Assembly (NCBI RefSeq): GCF_000744095.1
Contig: NZ_JQLI01000001.1
Span: 3,906,001 to 3,970,000, forward strand
DNA from: Cupriavidus necator A5-1
Lineage (GTDB): Bacteria; Pseudomonadota; Gammaproteobacteria; Burkholderiales; Burkholderiaceae
DNA: 64,000 nucleotides
Direction of reading: 5' to 3'
The notes beneath the pieces are model-generated. The model was not told the DNA's origin. It made no database searches and was given only the letters and a program-made list of their open reading frames with translations. Positions 36,792-46,517 of this stretch are shown here, piece after piece (within the stretch, counting starts at the first letter, position 1; the number at the start of each line of letters is the position of its first letter). The translations under genes were made by a program, and so were the position numbers.

Positions 36792-38177
36792 TCAAACCCC
36801 GGCACCCGCCACCGCCTCCCGCCACGCCGCCACCGCTGCATCCGCAAAACGCGCCGATTGCCCGGCATAGTTGCCCGGATCCGCCAGCCGGTCCAGCGCC
36901 GCGTCATCCAGCAGCCCGGCATGCGCCGGATCCTCGCGCAGCATCGCCGCCAGCGCGTCGCGCAGGCTGGTGCCCTGCACCACCGCGCGTCGCGAGGCGT
37001 GCTCCACCAGTGTGTGCGCCTGCAAGCGGCCGATGCGATCGCCCAGCGCCAGCATCGCTGCCTCGCCCAGGATCAGGCCGTGCGTCAGGTCGAGGTTGGC
37101 GCGCATGCGCGCCGCGTCCACCTGCAACCCGCCGATCACCTCGCCGGCCTGCCGCAACGACCCCGCGGCGAGCGCCACGATCTGCGGCAGCGTGTCCCAT
37201 TCGGCCTGCCAGCCGCCTAACGCGCGTTCGTGTTCCTGCACCATGCCCGCCAGCATCGTCGCCACCAGCGGCGGCACGCGCACCGACGCGGTCAGCATGG
37301 CGGCGCAGCCGACCGGGTTACGCTTGTGCGGCATGGTGCTGGAACCTCCCCGACCCGGCCCGGCGGGCTCGGCCACCTCGGCGATTTCAGTCTGCATCAT
37401 CAGCGAGATATCGCGCGCGATCTTGCCCAGCGTGCCCGTCAGCATGCCCAGCGCAGCGGCCACCGCCACCAGCCGGTCGCGATGGCTGTGCCAGGGCAGC
37501 AAGGGCAAGTCCAGCGACAACTCGCGCGCCAGTTCGCGCGCCACCACGGGCGCCTGGTCGCCCAGGCTCGCCAGCGTGCCGGCGGCGCCGCCAAACTGTA
37601 GTGTGCGGGCCTGCGCGCGCACCTCGGCCAGCCGTGGCAGGTCGCGCCGCAGCGCGTCGATCCAGCCGGCGACCTTGCAGCCAAAGGTGGTCGGCAGCGC
37701 ATGCTGCAGCCAGGTGCGCGCGACCATGGGCGTGTCGCGATGGCGCTGCGCCAGCGTGGCGCAGGCATCGCCGAGCGCAACCAGCTCGCGCTCGATGGCG
37801 GGCAGCGCGTCACCTAGCTGGAGCACCAGCGCGGTATCGATGATGTCCTGGCTGGTGGCGCCCCAGTGGACGTAGCGCGCCGCTTCGGCATCGCGCGCGG
37901 CCACGGCGGCGGTCAGTTGCCTGACGAAGGGAATGGCGAGATTGCCGGCGGCGACCGCTGCCTGTGCGAGGGCGTCCAGATCGATGACACTGACGTCGCC
38001 GCAGACTTCAGAGATGACCGCCGCGGCAGCGGCCGGAATCACGCCGCATTCCGCTTCCGCTCGCGCGAGCGCGGCCTCCACGGCGAGCATGCGTTGCACG
38101 GTGCCGGCATCGGAGAAGATGTCCAGCACAGGCGGGCTGCCGAACATGGGGTCGGTGAGACGCGTAACTGTTGGCAT
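36792..38177 (-). CDS. pcaB: 3-carboxy-cis,cis-muconate cycloisomerase PcaB
   Basis: A 461-residue member of the fumarase/aspartase superfamily. The signature GRGGSSTMPHKRNPVGCAAM lies near residue 285 and carries the catalytic-loop Ser; the helix block WGATSQDIIDTALVLQL is the second conserved region. It converts 3-carboxy-cis,cis-muconate to gamma-carboxymuconolactone in the cytosol. It lies downstream of pcaHG by 116 bases on the same strand. Slightly longer than the bacterial average because of an Ala-rich C-terminus. Confidence 0.95.
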   Translation of the reverse strand: MPTVTRLTDPMFGSPPVLDIFSDAGTVQRMLAVEAALARAEAECGVIPAAAAAVISEVCGDVSVIDLDALAQAAVAAGNLAIPFVRQLTAAVAARDAEAARYVHWGATSQDIIDTALVLQLGDALPAIERELVALGDACATLAQRHRDTPMVARTWLQHALPTTFGCKVAGWIDALRRDLPRLAEVRAQARTLQFGGAAGTLASLGDQAPVVARELARELSLDLPLLPWHSHRDRLVAVAAALGMLTGTLGKIARDISLMMQTEIAEVAEPAGPGRGGSSTMPHKRNPVGCAAMLTASVRVPPLVATMLAGMVQEHERALGGWQAEWDTLPQIVALAAGSLRQAGEVIGGLQVDAARMRANLDLTHGLILGEAAMLALGDRIGRLQAHTLVEHASRRAVVQGTSLRDALAAMLREDPAHAGLLDDAALDRLADPGNYAGQSARFADAAVAAWREAVAGAGV

Positions 38178-38293
38178 GGGGGCGGGAGATAGGTGGCGTG
38201 CGTGGCCGTGACGTTGACGACCACCTGATTATGCGTCTGTCGCCGGTGCCGGGGCAGATCCCCCGGCTGCCGGCGTGGCCGGGTGCGCGGCCC

Positions 38294-38863
38294 TCAGATA
38301 TCGAAGAACACCGTCTCGTCCGGCCCTTGCAGCACGATATTCCAGCGCAGCGTGCCGTTGCCGGCATCGCTGGCAACCAGCGTGCCGCGCCGCTCGGCCG
38401 GCACCAGCGCCAGGACCGCGTCGGCCGCATTGGCCGCGGCCTCGTCCGGGAAGTACATGCGCGTGGCGACATGCTTGACCAGCCCGCGCATGAACACCGA
38501 CACCATGATGTGCGGCGCCTGCGGCATGCCATCCGGACCGGGCACGGTGCCCGGCTTGACGGTGACAAAGCGGAACGAGCCGTCGGCCTCGGTCGGCACG
38601 CGGCCGAAGCCGGTAAAGCCGGGCACCAGCGGCAGCTCGCGCGCATCGTCCGGGTGGCGGTAGCGGCCTGCGGGGTTGGCCTGCCAGATCTCGACCATGC
38701 CGTCCGGCACGGGCTCGCCGTTGCCGTCGGTCACGCGGCCTTCGATCACGATGCGCTGGCCGGCCAGTTCCGGTGCGCTGACGGTCAGGTCGGCGCAGTT
38801 CAGGCCGCTCAGGCCGATATGGAGATAAGGACCGACGGTCTGGGATGCGGTGGCGTAAAGCAT
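38294..38863 (-). CDS. pcaG: Protocatechuate 3,4-dioxygenase alpha subunit
   Basis: A 189-residue intradiol dioxygenase subunit from MLYATASQTVGPYLHIGL at 38863. Core motifs are IVIEGRVTDGNGEPVPDGMVEIWQANPAGRY and FGRVPTEADGSFRFVTVKPG. As in other alpha subunits the four iron ligands are not kept, so it is structural and shapes the active site. With PcaH it cleaves protocatechuate to 3-carboxy-cis,cis-muconate. It lies four bases after pcaH and is clearly co-transcribed. Confidence 0.96.
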   Translation of the reverse strand: MLYATASQTVGPYLHIGLSGLNCADLTVSAPELAGQRIVIEGRVTDGNGEPVPDGMVEIWQANPAGRYRHPDDARELPLVPGFTGFGRVPTEADGSFRFVTVKPGTVPGPDGMPQAPHIMVSVFMRGLVKHVATRMYFPDEAAANAADAVLALVPAERRGTLVASDAGNGTLRWNIVLQGPDETVFFDI

Positions 38864-38867
38864 GGTC

Positions 38868-39569
38868 TTACTCCATCGGCGTGGCATCGCGGCCACGCAG
38901 CACGATATCGAAACGGTAGCCGAGCGCGTATTCGGGCTGGGTCGTCTCCCAGTCGAGGGCGGCCACAAGCCGGTCGCGCGCCTTTTCGTCCGGCACGCAG
39001 TTGAAGATTGGATCGAACGGCAACAGCGGATCGCCGGGGAAATACATCTGCGTCACTAGCCGCGTGGCGTAGGCGTTGCCGAACAGCGAGAAGTGGATAT
39101 GCTGCGGCCGCCAGGCATTGTGGTGGTTGCGCCAGGGATAGGCGCCCGGCTTGATGGTCTTAAACTGGTAGCGCCCGCTGGCATCGGTGACGGTGCGGCC
39201 CTCGCCCGAGAAATGCGGGTCGAGCGGCGCGTCATGCTGGTCGCGCTTGTGCACGTAGCGGCCGGCCGCATTGGCCTGCCAGACCTCGATCAGCGCGTTC
39301 CGCACCGGCCTGCCATTCTCGTCCAGCACGCGGCCGGTCACGAGGATGCGCTCGCCGATGGGCTCGCCGCCGTTGCCGACAGTGAGGTCGTTATCGCCCT
39401 CACGGACGAACTCGGCGCCGAAGGTGGCCCCGGTCACTTCAGACAACGACTGCGGCAGCGCAATCAGCGGCTGGCCCGGCGAACGCTTCTGCGTCGAGGC
39501 ATAGGGATCGAAGCGGTACTCGGGCTGGGTGTCCCAGTAGGGACGGCGGTACTGGGCAAGACGGGTCAT
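38868..39569 (-). CDS. pcaH: Protocatechuate 3,4-dioxygenase beta subunit
   Basis: The 233-residue catalytic subunit. Non-haem Fe(III) ligands are Tyr105 (GRYVHK), Tyr144 (GAYPW), His157 and His159 (RPQHIHFS); their spacing of 39, 13 and 2 residues equals that of the Pseudomonas enzyme. EVWQANAAGRYVHKRDQHDAPLDPHFSGEGR is family core. It is the first gene of the minus-strand pca operon; its promoter lies in the 94-base gap shared with the divergent pcaQ. Confidence 0.97.
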   Translation of the reverse strand: MTRLAQYRRPYWDTQPEYRFDPYASTQKRSPGQPLIALPQSLSEVTGATFGAEFVREGDNDLTVGNGGEPIGERILVTGRVLDENGRPVRNALIEVWQANAAGRYVHKRDQHDAPLDPHFSGEGRTVTDASGRYQFKTIKPGAYPWRNHHNAWRPQHIHFSLFGNAYATRLVTQMYFPGDPLLPFDPIFNCVPDEKARDRLVAALDWETTQPEYALGYRFDIVLRGRDATPME

Positions 39570-39609
39570 CGCGCAGTCTCCTTGTCATTGGAATGGTTTG
39601 ACTTTAAAC

Positions 39610-39629
39610 AATACATAAAGTCATGTAAA
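39610..39629. promoter_or_regulatory. Candidate PcaQ operator in the pcaH-pcaQ intergenic region
   Basis: The 94-base gap is strongly AT-rich. TACAT at 39612-39616 and ATGTA at 39623-39627 form an interrupted palindrome, a LysR-like arrangement between the two divergent starts. No match to an experimentally known PcaQ site is claimed. Confidence 0.4.
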
Positions 39630-39663
39630 TTAAGATTCATGCGAAATACGATAACTTTTAGGC

Positions 39664-40617
39664 ATGAAACCCCGAGCCCCTCCGGCACTCGAAATTTTCC
39701 GCAATCGCGTGCGGCTGCGGCACCTCTATTGTTTCGTGGCGGTGTCCCAGACCCAGCACCTGGGCCGCGCCGCCGAACGCCTGGGGCTGACGCAGCCAGC
39801 CGTCTCCAAGACACTGAGCGAGCTGGAGGAACTGGCCGGCACCCGCCTGCTGGTCCGGCAGCGGGCCGGCACCGAACTGACCACTGCCGGCACGCGCTTC
39901 CTGCGCCACGCCCTGCGCATCCTCGCGGATATCGATGCGGCGGCGGACAGCATGGCCGGCGCGGATGCGCTGCCGCAGGAGCGCATCAGGCTGGGTGCGC
40001 TGCCGAGCGTGGTGCCGGCGGTGCTGACTGACGCCCTGCTGCGTTTCCGCGCCGCGCATCCCGAGGTCGGCCTGGCCGTGCAGACCGGCATGAATCGCAA
40101 CCTCATCGACCAGCTCAAGGCGGATGTGCTCGACCTCGTCATTGGCCGGATGGATGACCCGGTGGCCATGGAAAGCCTGTGGTTCGAGTCCCTGGGCCCG
40201 GACTCGCTGGCACTGGCGGTTCGTCCCGGGCATCCCCTCACCGCCGTCTCGCGGCCAACGCTGGTTGACGCGCTGGCGTGGCCGCTGGTGATTCCTGCCG
40301 CGGGCTCGATTCCCCGCCACAACACGGAAAGCCTGCTCGCCCGGCACGGCCTGCCCCTGCCGGGCGGCTGCGTGGAAACCTCGGATGCCTATCTCGGACG
40401 GCTGCTGGCCCGGCAGAGCGACAGCGTGTGGGCAGCGCCGCTCTCTGCAACCAGGCGCGCGGTATCCGAGGGGGATCTGGTACTGCTGCCGATCGATACG
40501 CAGGGCACCGAGGAACCGATCGGCCTGCTGCGGCACGGTGACCGCACGCTCACGCCGATGGCCGAGGCGCTGGCGAACTGCATTCGCGCCGCGGCCCAGC
40601 CTGCTTCCGCTCAGTGA
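39664..40617 (+). CDS. pcaQ: LysR-type pca operon regulator PcaQ
   Basis: A 317-residue regulator. The helix-turn-helix is RHLYCFVAVSQTQHLGRAAERLGLTQPAVSKTLSELEELAGTRLLVR, close to known PcaQ; the effector domain shows RIRLGALPSVVPAVLTDALLRFRAAHP and the late block VIPAAGSIPRH. PcaQ proteins activate pcaHG-type operons in response to carboxymuconate or its lactone. Divergent placement from pcaH supports this. Its last seven bases overlap the end of the convergent pcaK. Confidence 0.92.
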   Translation: MKPRAPPALEIFRNRVRLRHLYCFVAVSQTQHLGRAAERLGLTQPAVSKTLSELEELAGTRLLVRQRAGTELTTAGTRFLRHALRILADIDAAADSMAGADALPQERIRLGALPSVVPAVLTDALLRFRAAHPEVGLAVQTGMNRNLIDQLKADVLDLVIGRMDDPVAMESLWFESLGPDSLALAVRPGHPLTAVSRPTLVDALAWPLVIPAAGSIPRHNTESLLARHGLPLPGGCVETSDAYLGRLLARQSDSVWAAPLSATRRAVSEGDLVLLPIDTQGTEEPIGLLRHGDRTLTPMAEALANCIRAAAQPASAQ

Positions 40618-41996
40618 CTTGCGATGCTTGCGCCGCCCTTGACCGGGTCGCCGGCAACCGCCGTGGGGCGGCTGCCGAAATGCTTCACCAGCAGTGCACC
40701 GGCGGCAAGGAATGCCGGCACGGTGAGCAGCGTAAAGATCGTGTCGAAGCCCAGGTGCAGGCGCAGCAGTTCAGCACCGAGCAGCGCGCCGGTGATGCCG
40801 CCGAAGCGACCGATGCCAAGCATCCACGCGACGCCGGTGGCGCGGCCCTGCGTCGGGTAAAAGGCCGCGGCCAGGGAAGGCATCGAAGACTGGGCGCCGT
40901 TCATGGCCGTACCGGCGACGAAGATCAGCACGCCCAGCAGCACCTGGCTGCCGGTGCCGTGGCCCACGGCGTAGATCAGCACGCCGGTTGCGGCGTACGT
41001 GATGGCGATGACCTTGTTCGGATTGAAGCGGTCCATGAACCAGCCGGCCGCGATGGTGCCGATGCCGCCGCCGAGCGGAAAGAGCGCCGTCAGGAATGAC
41101 GCGTGCTGGATCGAGAAGCCGGCGTCCTTCATCAGCGTCGGCATCCAGCTCGTCAGCAGGTAAAAGATGACGAGGCCCATGAAGTAAGTGGACCACAGCA
41201 TCGCCGAGCCCAGGCGATAGCCGGGAGCCAGCACGGTGCCGATGGCGGATCGGGTCGCAGGAGCCTGCTCGCTGATGATGAAGGTGTTGGCCTCGGGCAG
41301 GTCAGCGCCGGTCACGCGCCGCAGCACCTTGCGGATCTGGTCGGCCGGATACTTGCGCAGGACCATGTAGCGCACGGACTCCGGCAGCAGCACCACCAGC
41401 AACAGCGCGAGCGCAAGCGGTACGATGCCGCCAAGCAGCAGCACGCTGTGCCAGCCGAGGTGCGGAATCATCGCGGCGGCGACAAAGCCGCCGGCCGCGG
41501 AACCCAGCGGAAAACCGCAGAACATGGTGTTCACCAGCACGGCACGGCGGCGTTGCGGCGCGAACTCCGATGTCAGCGTCACGGCATTGGGCATGGCGGC
41601 GCCCAGGCCCAGGCCGGTCAGGAAGCGCCAGACCGTGAGCCAGCCCAGCGTGGGCGCAAACGCGGTGGCGAGGCTGCAGGCGCCAAAGAAGAAGACGGAC
41701 AGCACCAGCACCTTCTTGCGGCCGACCCGATCGGCCAGCGGACCGGCGAAGATCGCACCGAAGGCAAGACCGAACAGGGCTGCACTCATGACGGGGCCGA
41801 GGGCTGCTTTCTCGATCCCCCAGTCCTGCACCAGCGCCGGCGCGATATAGCCCATTGCCGCGGTATCGAAGCCGTCAACGGCCACGATCAGGAAGCACAG
41901 GCCAAGAATGAGCCACTGGTAACCTGTGAATCGCTGGCCATCGATCAGGGCCTGGACGTCTGCGACGCCCCCTTTTGTTCGGGTGGGATGTTGCAC
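40611..41996 (-). CDS. pcaK: Aromatic acid:H+ symporter PcaK (MFS)
   Basis: A 461-residue major facilitator of the AAHS family with twelve predicted membrane helices. Markers include FLIVAVDGFDTAAMGYIAPAL in TM1, with the Asp-Gly-x-Asp motif needed for substrate uptake in PcaK, GPLADRVGRKKVLVLS in loop 2-3 and WRFLTGLGLGAAMPNAVTLTSEF. It probably imports protocatechuate or 4-hydroxybenzoate. It is transcribed from its own promoter, upstream of which lie two tandem GTTC-N7-GAAC sites. Confidence 0.9.
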   Translation of the reverse strand: MQHPTRTKGGVADVQALIDGQRFTGYQWLILGLCFLIVAVDGFDTAAMGYIAPALVQDWGIEKAALGPVMSAALFGLAFGAIFAGPLADRVGRKKVLVLSVFFFGACSLATAFAPTLGWLTVWRFLTGLGLGAAMPNAVTLTSEFAPQRRRAVLVNTMFCGFPLGSAAGGFVAAAMIPHLGWHSVLLLGGIVPLALALLLVVLLPESVRYMVLRKYPADQIRKVLRRVTGADLPEANTFIISEQAPATRSAIGTVLAPGYRLGSAMLWSTYFMGLVIFYLLTSWMPTLMKDAGFSIQHASFLTALFPLGGGIGTIAAGWFMDRFNPNKVIAITYAATGVLIYAVGHGTGSQVLLGVLIFVAGTAMNGAQSSMPSLAAAFYPTQGRATGVAWMLGIGRFGGITGALLGAELLRLHLGFDTIFTLLTVPAFLAAGALLVKHFGSRPTAVAGDPVKGGASIASH

Positions 41997-42055
41997 TGCT
42001 GTCTCCGTTTGCCTGGAAATCGCACTGGCCGCCCTCTAGGCTGGACCGCGATTTT

Positions 42056-42089
42056 GTTCTAATAGCGAACTAATGTTCCCTAATTGAAC
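42056..42089. promoter_or_regulatory. Tandem GTTC-N7-GAAC sites upstream of pcaK
   Basis: Two inverted repeats, GTTC-TAATAGC-GAAC (42056-42070) and GTTC-CCTAATT-GAAC (42075-42089), have centres 19 bases apart, about two helical turns, and lie 60-93 bases before the pcaK start. This suggests binding of two dimers side by side, as IclR-type regulators do. No IclR gene is in the window. Confidence 0.55.
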
Positions 42090-42468
42090 GAATATTAGGC
42101 AACGGGCATTGGGACTCAGAATTGGCGTAAACCCGGTAGGAAATGGGCCGTCCAGCGTGTGGATTTCACCAGAATGCGCCACCTTTGTGGAACCAGGCTG
42201 ACTATTTCGCCTCAGCGAGCGATGCTTTTTATCAAGAAAGAGGCTGGTCGTGAAATTTACTATCAGTCAGCCCTTGCGGCAATTCGATCGAATAACAAAA
42301 TTTCATGTAAAGAGCGCTAACTCTCAATTTACATTCCGAAACCCGCAACCTATAGTCCCTGGCCCCCGGTGTGCCAAGCCGATGCAATCCTGCGGCGACG
42401 TGCCTGTCCAACGTGTCAGGACACCGGGGCGCCACAAGCGCTGCCGGCCGAACCGAATCCATCCGATC
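42090..42468. other. Gene-free region between pcaK and the DUF2905 gene
   Basis: About 380 bases without a convincing gene. The middle is AT-rich. Noted: ATGTAAA at 42305-42311 and TTTACAT at 42328-42334 form an inverted repeat, and TCATGTAAA recurs in the pcaH-pcaQ gap. An in-frame extension of the next ORF starts at 42250 but does not look like protein. Confidence 0.4.
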
Positions 42469-42669
42469 ATGCAACGCCTGCTTCTCATCCTTGGCTGCCT
42501 GCTGATCGCAGCCGCCGCTGCCTGGCCCTGGCTGTCGAAGCTGCCGCTCGGGCGGCTGCCCGGCGATATCCATATCGTCCGGGACGGGTTCAGCTTCTAC
42601 TTTCCGATCACGACCTGCATCCTGGTGTCGGTGCTGGTGTCGGTCGTGATCTGGATCTTCCGGCGCTGA
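42469..42669 (+). CDS. DUF2905 small membrane protein
   Basis: A 66-residue protein with two hydrophobic helices, LLLILGCLLIAAAAAWPWL and FPITTCILVSVLVSVVIWIFRR, joined by LPLGRLPGDIHIVRDGFSFYF, the diagnostic DUF2905 loop. It should sit in the inner membrane as a hairpin. Function is unknown. I start it at 42469 because family members begin there; upstream frame is probably leader. Confidence 0.85.
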   Translation: MQRLLLILGCLLIAAAAAWPWLSKLPLGRLPGDIHIVRDGFSFYFPITTCILVSVLVSVVIWIFRR

Positions 42670-42684
42670 GCACTGCGAGGCGGA

Positions 42685-44634
42685 CTAGGCTTCCGTCTCC
42701 ATGCGGAACACCGCCATCGCCCGCTGCATATGCAGCGCCTGCTCCTGCAGCGACTGCGCCGCGGCCGCTGCCTCTTCCACCAGTGCGGCGTTCTGCTGCG
42801 TGACCTGGTCCATCTGCGCGATCGCCTGGTTGACCTGGACGATGCCGGTGCTCTGCTCGCGCGAAGCGTGGCTGATCTCGTCCATCATCGCGGTGACGCG
42901 CGCGATCGCGCTGACGGTGTTCTCCATGGTCGCGGCCGCATCCAGTGCCAGCGTGTTGCCGGCTGCCACGCGCTCGGCCGACTGCGAGATCAGCGCGCGG
43001 ATCTCCTTGGCCGAGCTGCCCGCGCGCTGCGCCAGCCCGCGCACCTCGGTCGCCACCACGGCAAAGCCGCGCCCGGCCTCGCCGGCGCGCGCCGCTTCCA
43101 CCGCGGCGTTCAGCGCCAGGATATTGGTCTGGAACGCAATGCTGTCGATCACCGCGATGATGTCGACGATGCGGCGCGAATCAGCCTCAATCTGCTGCAT
43201 GGTCTGCTGCATCCGTCCCACCGCTTCGCCACCGGCCAGCGCAATGCCCGAGGCCTCGCGCGCCAGTTCGCTGGCCTGCCCGGCGCTGCCGGCGTTCTGC
43301 TGCACGGTGGCGGTGAGCTGCTCCATGCTGGCCGCGGTCTGCTCCAGCGACGAGGCCTGCTCCTCGGTGCGCTGCGACAGGTCGATATTGCCCTGCGCGA
43401 TATCGACCGCCGCCGCCAGCACGTTGTGGGCACCGGCCTTGGTATCGCCGATCAGCGCGCGCCAGCTGTCCACCAGCGACAGCAGGTGCCGCTTGACGTC
43501 GCTGAACTCGTCGCGCCCGTGCACCGCCATGCGCAGGCCAAGGTCGCCGGCATTGATGCGCTCGACTATCCCGGCCACCTCGCGCACGTCGCTGCGCATG
43601 CCACGGCTGAAGCCGATAAACAGGTAGAACGCGATCGACACCGTGACCAGCGCAACGCCTGCCAGCAGCGCGAATTGCCGCTCTTGCGCAGCGATGCGCT
43701 CTGCCAGCATCGCGCCGGCGATGGCGGAGAACGCCTTGTTGGCCGCCAGCACGCCGTTGATCGCCGCACTCGCCTCATCGAAATACGCCTTGGCCTCGAT
43801 GTCGATGCCGCTCGCGCCCAGCATGCGCACCTTGAGCGTGCGATAGAAGTTGTCCATCGCCGCCAGTTTTGCCAGGGCCGCATCCACCTGCGCCTGGTGG
43901 TCGGGCGCGCTGTGGCGCACGCGTGCAATATCGCGCCGCACCGCTTCCAGCCCTTCGTGGATCTGCTCGGCCAGCGCACCAAGATCGGCCTGTTGCGCCG
44001 CATCAGCATAACCGCCGCGCGCAATGATGCCGGCGCCGCGGCCGCGCGCCAGCGCGCTCTGCTCGGCCAGGCGGGGCATGGGGCCCACCAGCAGGCTGAT
44101 CAGGTAGTACGAGGCGGCTTTGCCGTCCAGCGCCAGCTCGGAGCGGTCGGCTACGTCGCCGATAAACAGCTGCGTCTGCCTGACCACCGCGCTGTGCCGC
44201 GCGAACAGCGGCCCGGCTGCGGTGTTCAGGCCCAGGCCGCGCATCTGCTGCCAGTCCTGCTCCAGCTTGCGCGCGCCGGCATCGAGGCCGAAGGCGGGAT
44301 TCTCCGCGGTCGTGCGGATCAGCTGGGCGAGATTGGCGGCGGCGTTGTTGTCCGCGCCATCGAAGGTCGGGCGGAAACTCGCATTGCCCGACAGCACCGC
44401 ATTGGCGGCGCCGCGACGCACCTGGGTCTCGCGCATGAAATCGAGCGCGTGCCCGACGATGGCAAGCCCGCGCATCTTGCTATCGGTGGCGCGGATCGCA
44501 TGCGCGGAAGCGCTCAGCACGACATACATCGCGCCGCAAAGTGGCACCAGAAAGAGCACCGCGATCAGCGTGAGCTTCTGGTTGATATTGAGGCGCGCCA
44601 TCAGGCGCTCGGCGGGGCGTAGGAAGGGGGTCAT
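42685..44634 (-). CDS. Methyl-accepting chemotaxis protein
   Basis: A 649-residue chemoreceptor. TM1 ([26 protein letters not shown]) and TM2 near residue 325 ([22 protein letters not shown]) enclose a helical periplasmic sensor of about 280 residues, longer than the E. coli type. HAMP follows ([24 protein letters not shown]), then the signalling hairpin with the near-invariant [33 protein letters not shown]. The C-terminus ([10 protein letters not shown]) lacks an NWETF-type tether for CheR. Ligand unknown. It is convergent with the DUF2905 gene. Confidence 0.95.
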   Translation of the reverse strand: MTPFLRPAERLMARLNINQKLTLIAVLFLVPLCGAMYVVLSASAHAIRATDSKMRGLAIVGHALDFMRETQVRRGAANAVLSGNASFRPTFDGADNNAAANLAQLIRTTAENPAFGLDAGARKLEQDWQQMRGLGLNTAAGPLFARHSAVVRQTQLFIGDVADRSELALDGKAASYYLISLLVGPMPRLAEQSALARGRGAGIIARGGYADAAQQADLGALAEQIHEGLEAVRRDIARVRHSAPDHQAQVDAALAKLAAMDNFYRTLKVRMLGASGIDIEAKAYFDEASAAINGVLAANKAFSAIAGAMLAERIAAQERQFALLAGVALVTVSIAFYLFIGFSRGMRSDVREVAGIVERINAGDLGLRMAVHGRDEFSDVKRHLLSLVDSWRALIGDTKAGAHNVLAAAVDIAQGNIDLSQRTEEQASSLEQTAASMEQLTATVQQNAGSAGQASELAREASGIALAGGEAVGRMQQTMQQIEADSRRIVDIIAVIDSIAFQTNILALNAAVEAARAGEAGRGFAVVATEVRGLAQRAGSSAKEIRALISQSAERVAAGNTLALDAAATMENTVSAIARVTAMMDEISHASREQSTGIVQVNQAIAQMDQVTQQNAALVEEAAAAAQSLQEQALHMQRAMAVFRMETEA

Positions 44635-44810
44635 GGGGCTCGATGGAACGGGGTAGTTACCGTCCTATCGGCCGTGTTTCCGGGGGCTAAAGGGCGTTTG
44701 GCAAAGACTTTGATGACGCTCAAAGGGGGTGCAGAAAATGCCCCAGGGTGGGGCGAAACGCACGGCATGGGGGCGGAAACCCAGCGTGTTTCTTCCGCCC
44801 CGTGCACGCC

Positions 44811-45968
44811 TCAGTCTGCGCGCGGATGCGCCAGGAAAAACCGCAGCATCTCCGCGCTGGCATCGGGCCCCTTCGGATCGGTGTAGCTGCCGCGACTGCT
44901 GCCGCCCGACCACGCGTGTCCGGCGCCGTGGATCACCCAGTACTCGGCGTCGACGCCGGCGGGCGTCGTGATCTTGCGCAGCGTGTAGTCGTGACCCGAG
45001 CGCGCGGTCTGGTGTTGCTGGCCCTTGCGCGCCTCGCCTTGCTCGAATGGCGCCACCAGCCGGCTGCCATTGGACGGGTGTACGGTCTTGTCGGCATCGC
45101 CATGGAACACGATCATCGGCCTGGTGGGCGGCAGCGGCCGCGTGTTGTCGCCCTTTCTTGCGCCAATGCCCTTGCCTCCCCGCATGGCGCCCAGCGCGGA
45201 CGGCAGGTCGTGCGCGCTGCCCGCGGGCAAGCCCGAGTGAATGCCCGCCGCCGCGAACAGGCCGGGATAGCGCTGGATCAGCACGGCCGCCATCGCGCCG
45301 CCGGCGGACAGTCCCGCTACATAGACGCGCCTGGCATCGATGCCGTGGGCGGCGATGACCTCGCGGGTCATGCCGGCAATCAACGAGGGCTCGCCGCGGT
45401 CGGCTTGCTGGTCGCCCGGCCGGAACCAGTTCCAGCATTTCGATGGATTGGCGTCGGTGGGCTGGATCGGGTACAGCACGGCGAAGCCGAGCCGCTCGGC
45501 AAGTTCGTTCATGCGGGTGCCGGCGGCAAAGTCGTCGGCGTCCTGCGTGCATCCGTGCAGCATCACGACCAGCGGCATCGGCTCGGCATGTCTGCCGCCC
45601 GGGATGTAGAGCTTGTACGCGCGGGTGCCGGCCGGGTTGGCGTAGGTGCGCTGGGTGAAGTGCCCGGGTTCGGCGCGGGCAGCGGTGTGCGCGGGCTGAG
45701 AAGCCGGCGCAGCAGGCGCGCGCGCCGCGGTGCGCTCCGGGCCCACGCCATCGGTGCCGCGGGTCCGAACCGCAGCCCCGTCATGGGTCAGCAGGCGTTC
45801 GACCACTTGTGCCGGCATCGGCGCCGCCGGAGCGGGCTGCACAACCGCGGAAGCGTGCTGGCGCAGTGCCCGCTGGATGACCTCGGTGGCCTCCATCGGG
45901 CCAGCCGTCTGCAGCAGCTGCATGGCCTCGTACATCGAAGCGAGGAACGCGTCATTCATTTTCATCAT
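44811..45968 (-). CDS. PHB depolymerase-family esterase
   Basis: A 385-residue alpha/beta hydrolase of the Esterase_PHB family. Residues 1-100 are a Pro/Ala-rich N-part without a signal peptide, so the enzyme is probably intracellular. The catalytic domain starts at RAYKLYIPGG; oxyanion region VVMLHGCTQDADDF, nucleophile Ser221 in VAGLSAGGAM, Asp in IVFHGDADKTVHP and His in IHGAGHAWSGG are present. It resembles the PhaZd-type enzymes of Cupriavidus (inference from memory, hence no symbol). The ribbon-helix-helix gene lies just upstream on the same strand. Confidence 0.85.
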   Translation of the reverse strand: MMKMNDAFLASMYEAMQLLQTAGPMEATEVIQRALRQHASAVVQPAPAAPMPAQVVERLLTHDGAAVRTRGTDGVGPERTAARAPAAPASQPAHTAARAEPGHFTQRTYANPAGTRAYKLYIPGGRHAEPMPLVVMLHGCTQDADDFAAGTRMNELAERLGFAVLYPIQPTDANPSKCWNWFRPGDQQADRGEPSLIAGMTREVIAAHGIDARRVYVAGLSAGGAMAAVLIQRYPGLFAAAGIHSGLPAGSAHDLPSALGAMRGGKGIGARKGDNTRPLPPTRPMIVFHGDADKTVHPSNGSRLVAPFEQGEARKGQQHQTARSGHDYTLRKITTPAGVDAEYWVIHGAGHAWSGGSSRGSYTDPKGPDASAEMLRFFLAHPRAD

Positions 45969-46015
45969 TGTTTCCAGGCAACCTGGCGAACCAGGGGCGG
46001 CGAAATTGCCGCGAA

Positions 46016-46450
46016 CTACCGTATGCGCCCGGCCAGCGCAGCCTTGACTGCGGCCGGCGCGTGGAAGGCGCCCAGCACCACGATGGATTCGATGGTCGCC
46101 AGCGCAAGCTCCGGACTGACATCCGAGGCAATGCTGGCCAGGCCCAGCACATGGATATCGAGTCTTTCATTGGCCGCGCGCACGGCTTCCAGGTCCTTCT
46201 TCGTAAAGTGCTGCAGCCCGAGTACCAGCGCCCGACGGCTCACCGTTTCCTGGATGACCACCGCATGCACGGCCAGCTGGTTCCGGATGGCGGTCCGGAT
46301 CAGGTCCGAGCGGTTCGAGTAAAAGCCCTCTTCGACCAGCAGGTCGATCTGCCCCAGGTCTACCGGTCCGAGGTTGATGGTGATTTTTTCCGTATCACCG
46401 ACCTTCGGTTTGTTCGTCAGTGGTGCGATTTCGGTTTTCTGAGGGGTCAT
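46016..46450 (-). CDS. CopG-like ribbon-helix-helix regulator
   Basis: A 144-residue protein from MTPQKTEIAPLTNKP at 46450 (a GTG at 46495 would add 15 residues). The ribbon-helix-helix part is EKITINLGPVDLGQIDLLVEEGFYSNRSDLIRTAIRNQL, followed by a long C-terminal extension with an unusual VLGLASIASDVSPELALATIESIVVLGAF block. It should bind DNA as a dimer. Four 11-bp direct repeats 70-110 bases upstream are a natural operator. The esterase lies 47 bases downstream, so the two are probably an operon. Confidence 0.8.
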   Translation of the reverse strand: MTPQKTEIAPLTNKPKVGDTEKITINLGPVDLGQIDLLVEEGFYSNRSDLIRTAIRNQLAVHAVVIQETVSRRALVLGLQHFTKKDLEAVRAANERLDIHVLGLASIASDVSPELALATIESIVVLGAFHAPAAVKAALAGRIR

Positions 46451-46517
46451 CTCTTTTATTTGGGATTGGGGCAGACGGTGCAGGAAAGCGCACAATCATC
46501 CGTAATCCATCCTCGCG

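Noticed and set aside
44770..44801. Hairpin GGGGCGGAA / TTCCGCCCC after the esterase gene as terminator
   Set aside because: No T-run on the relevant (minus) strand and a 14-base loop; too weak to call.
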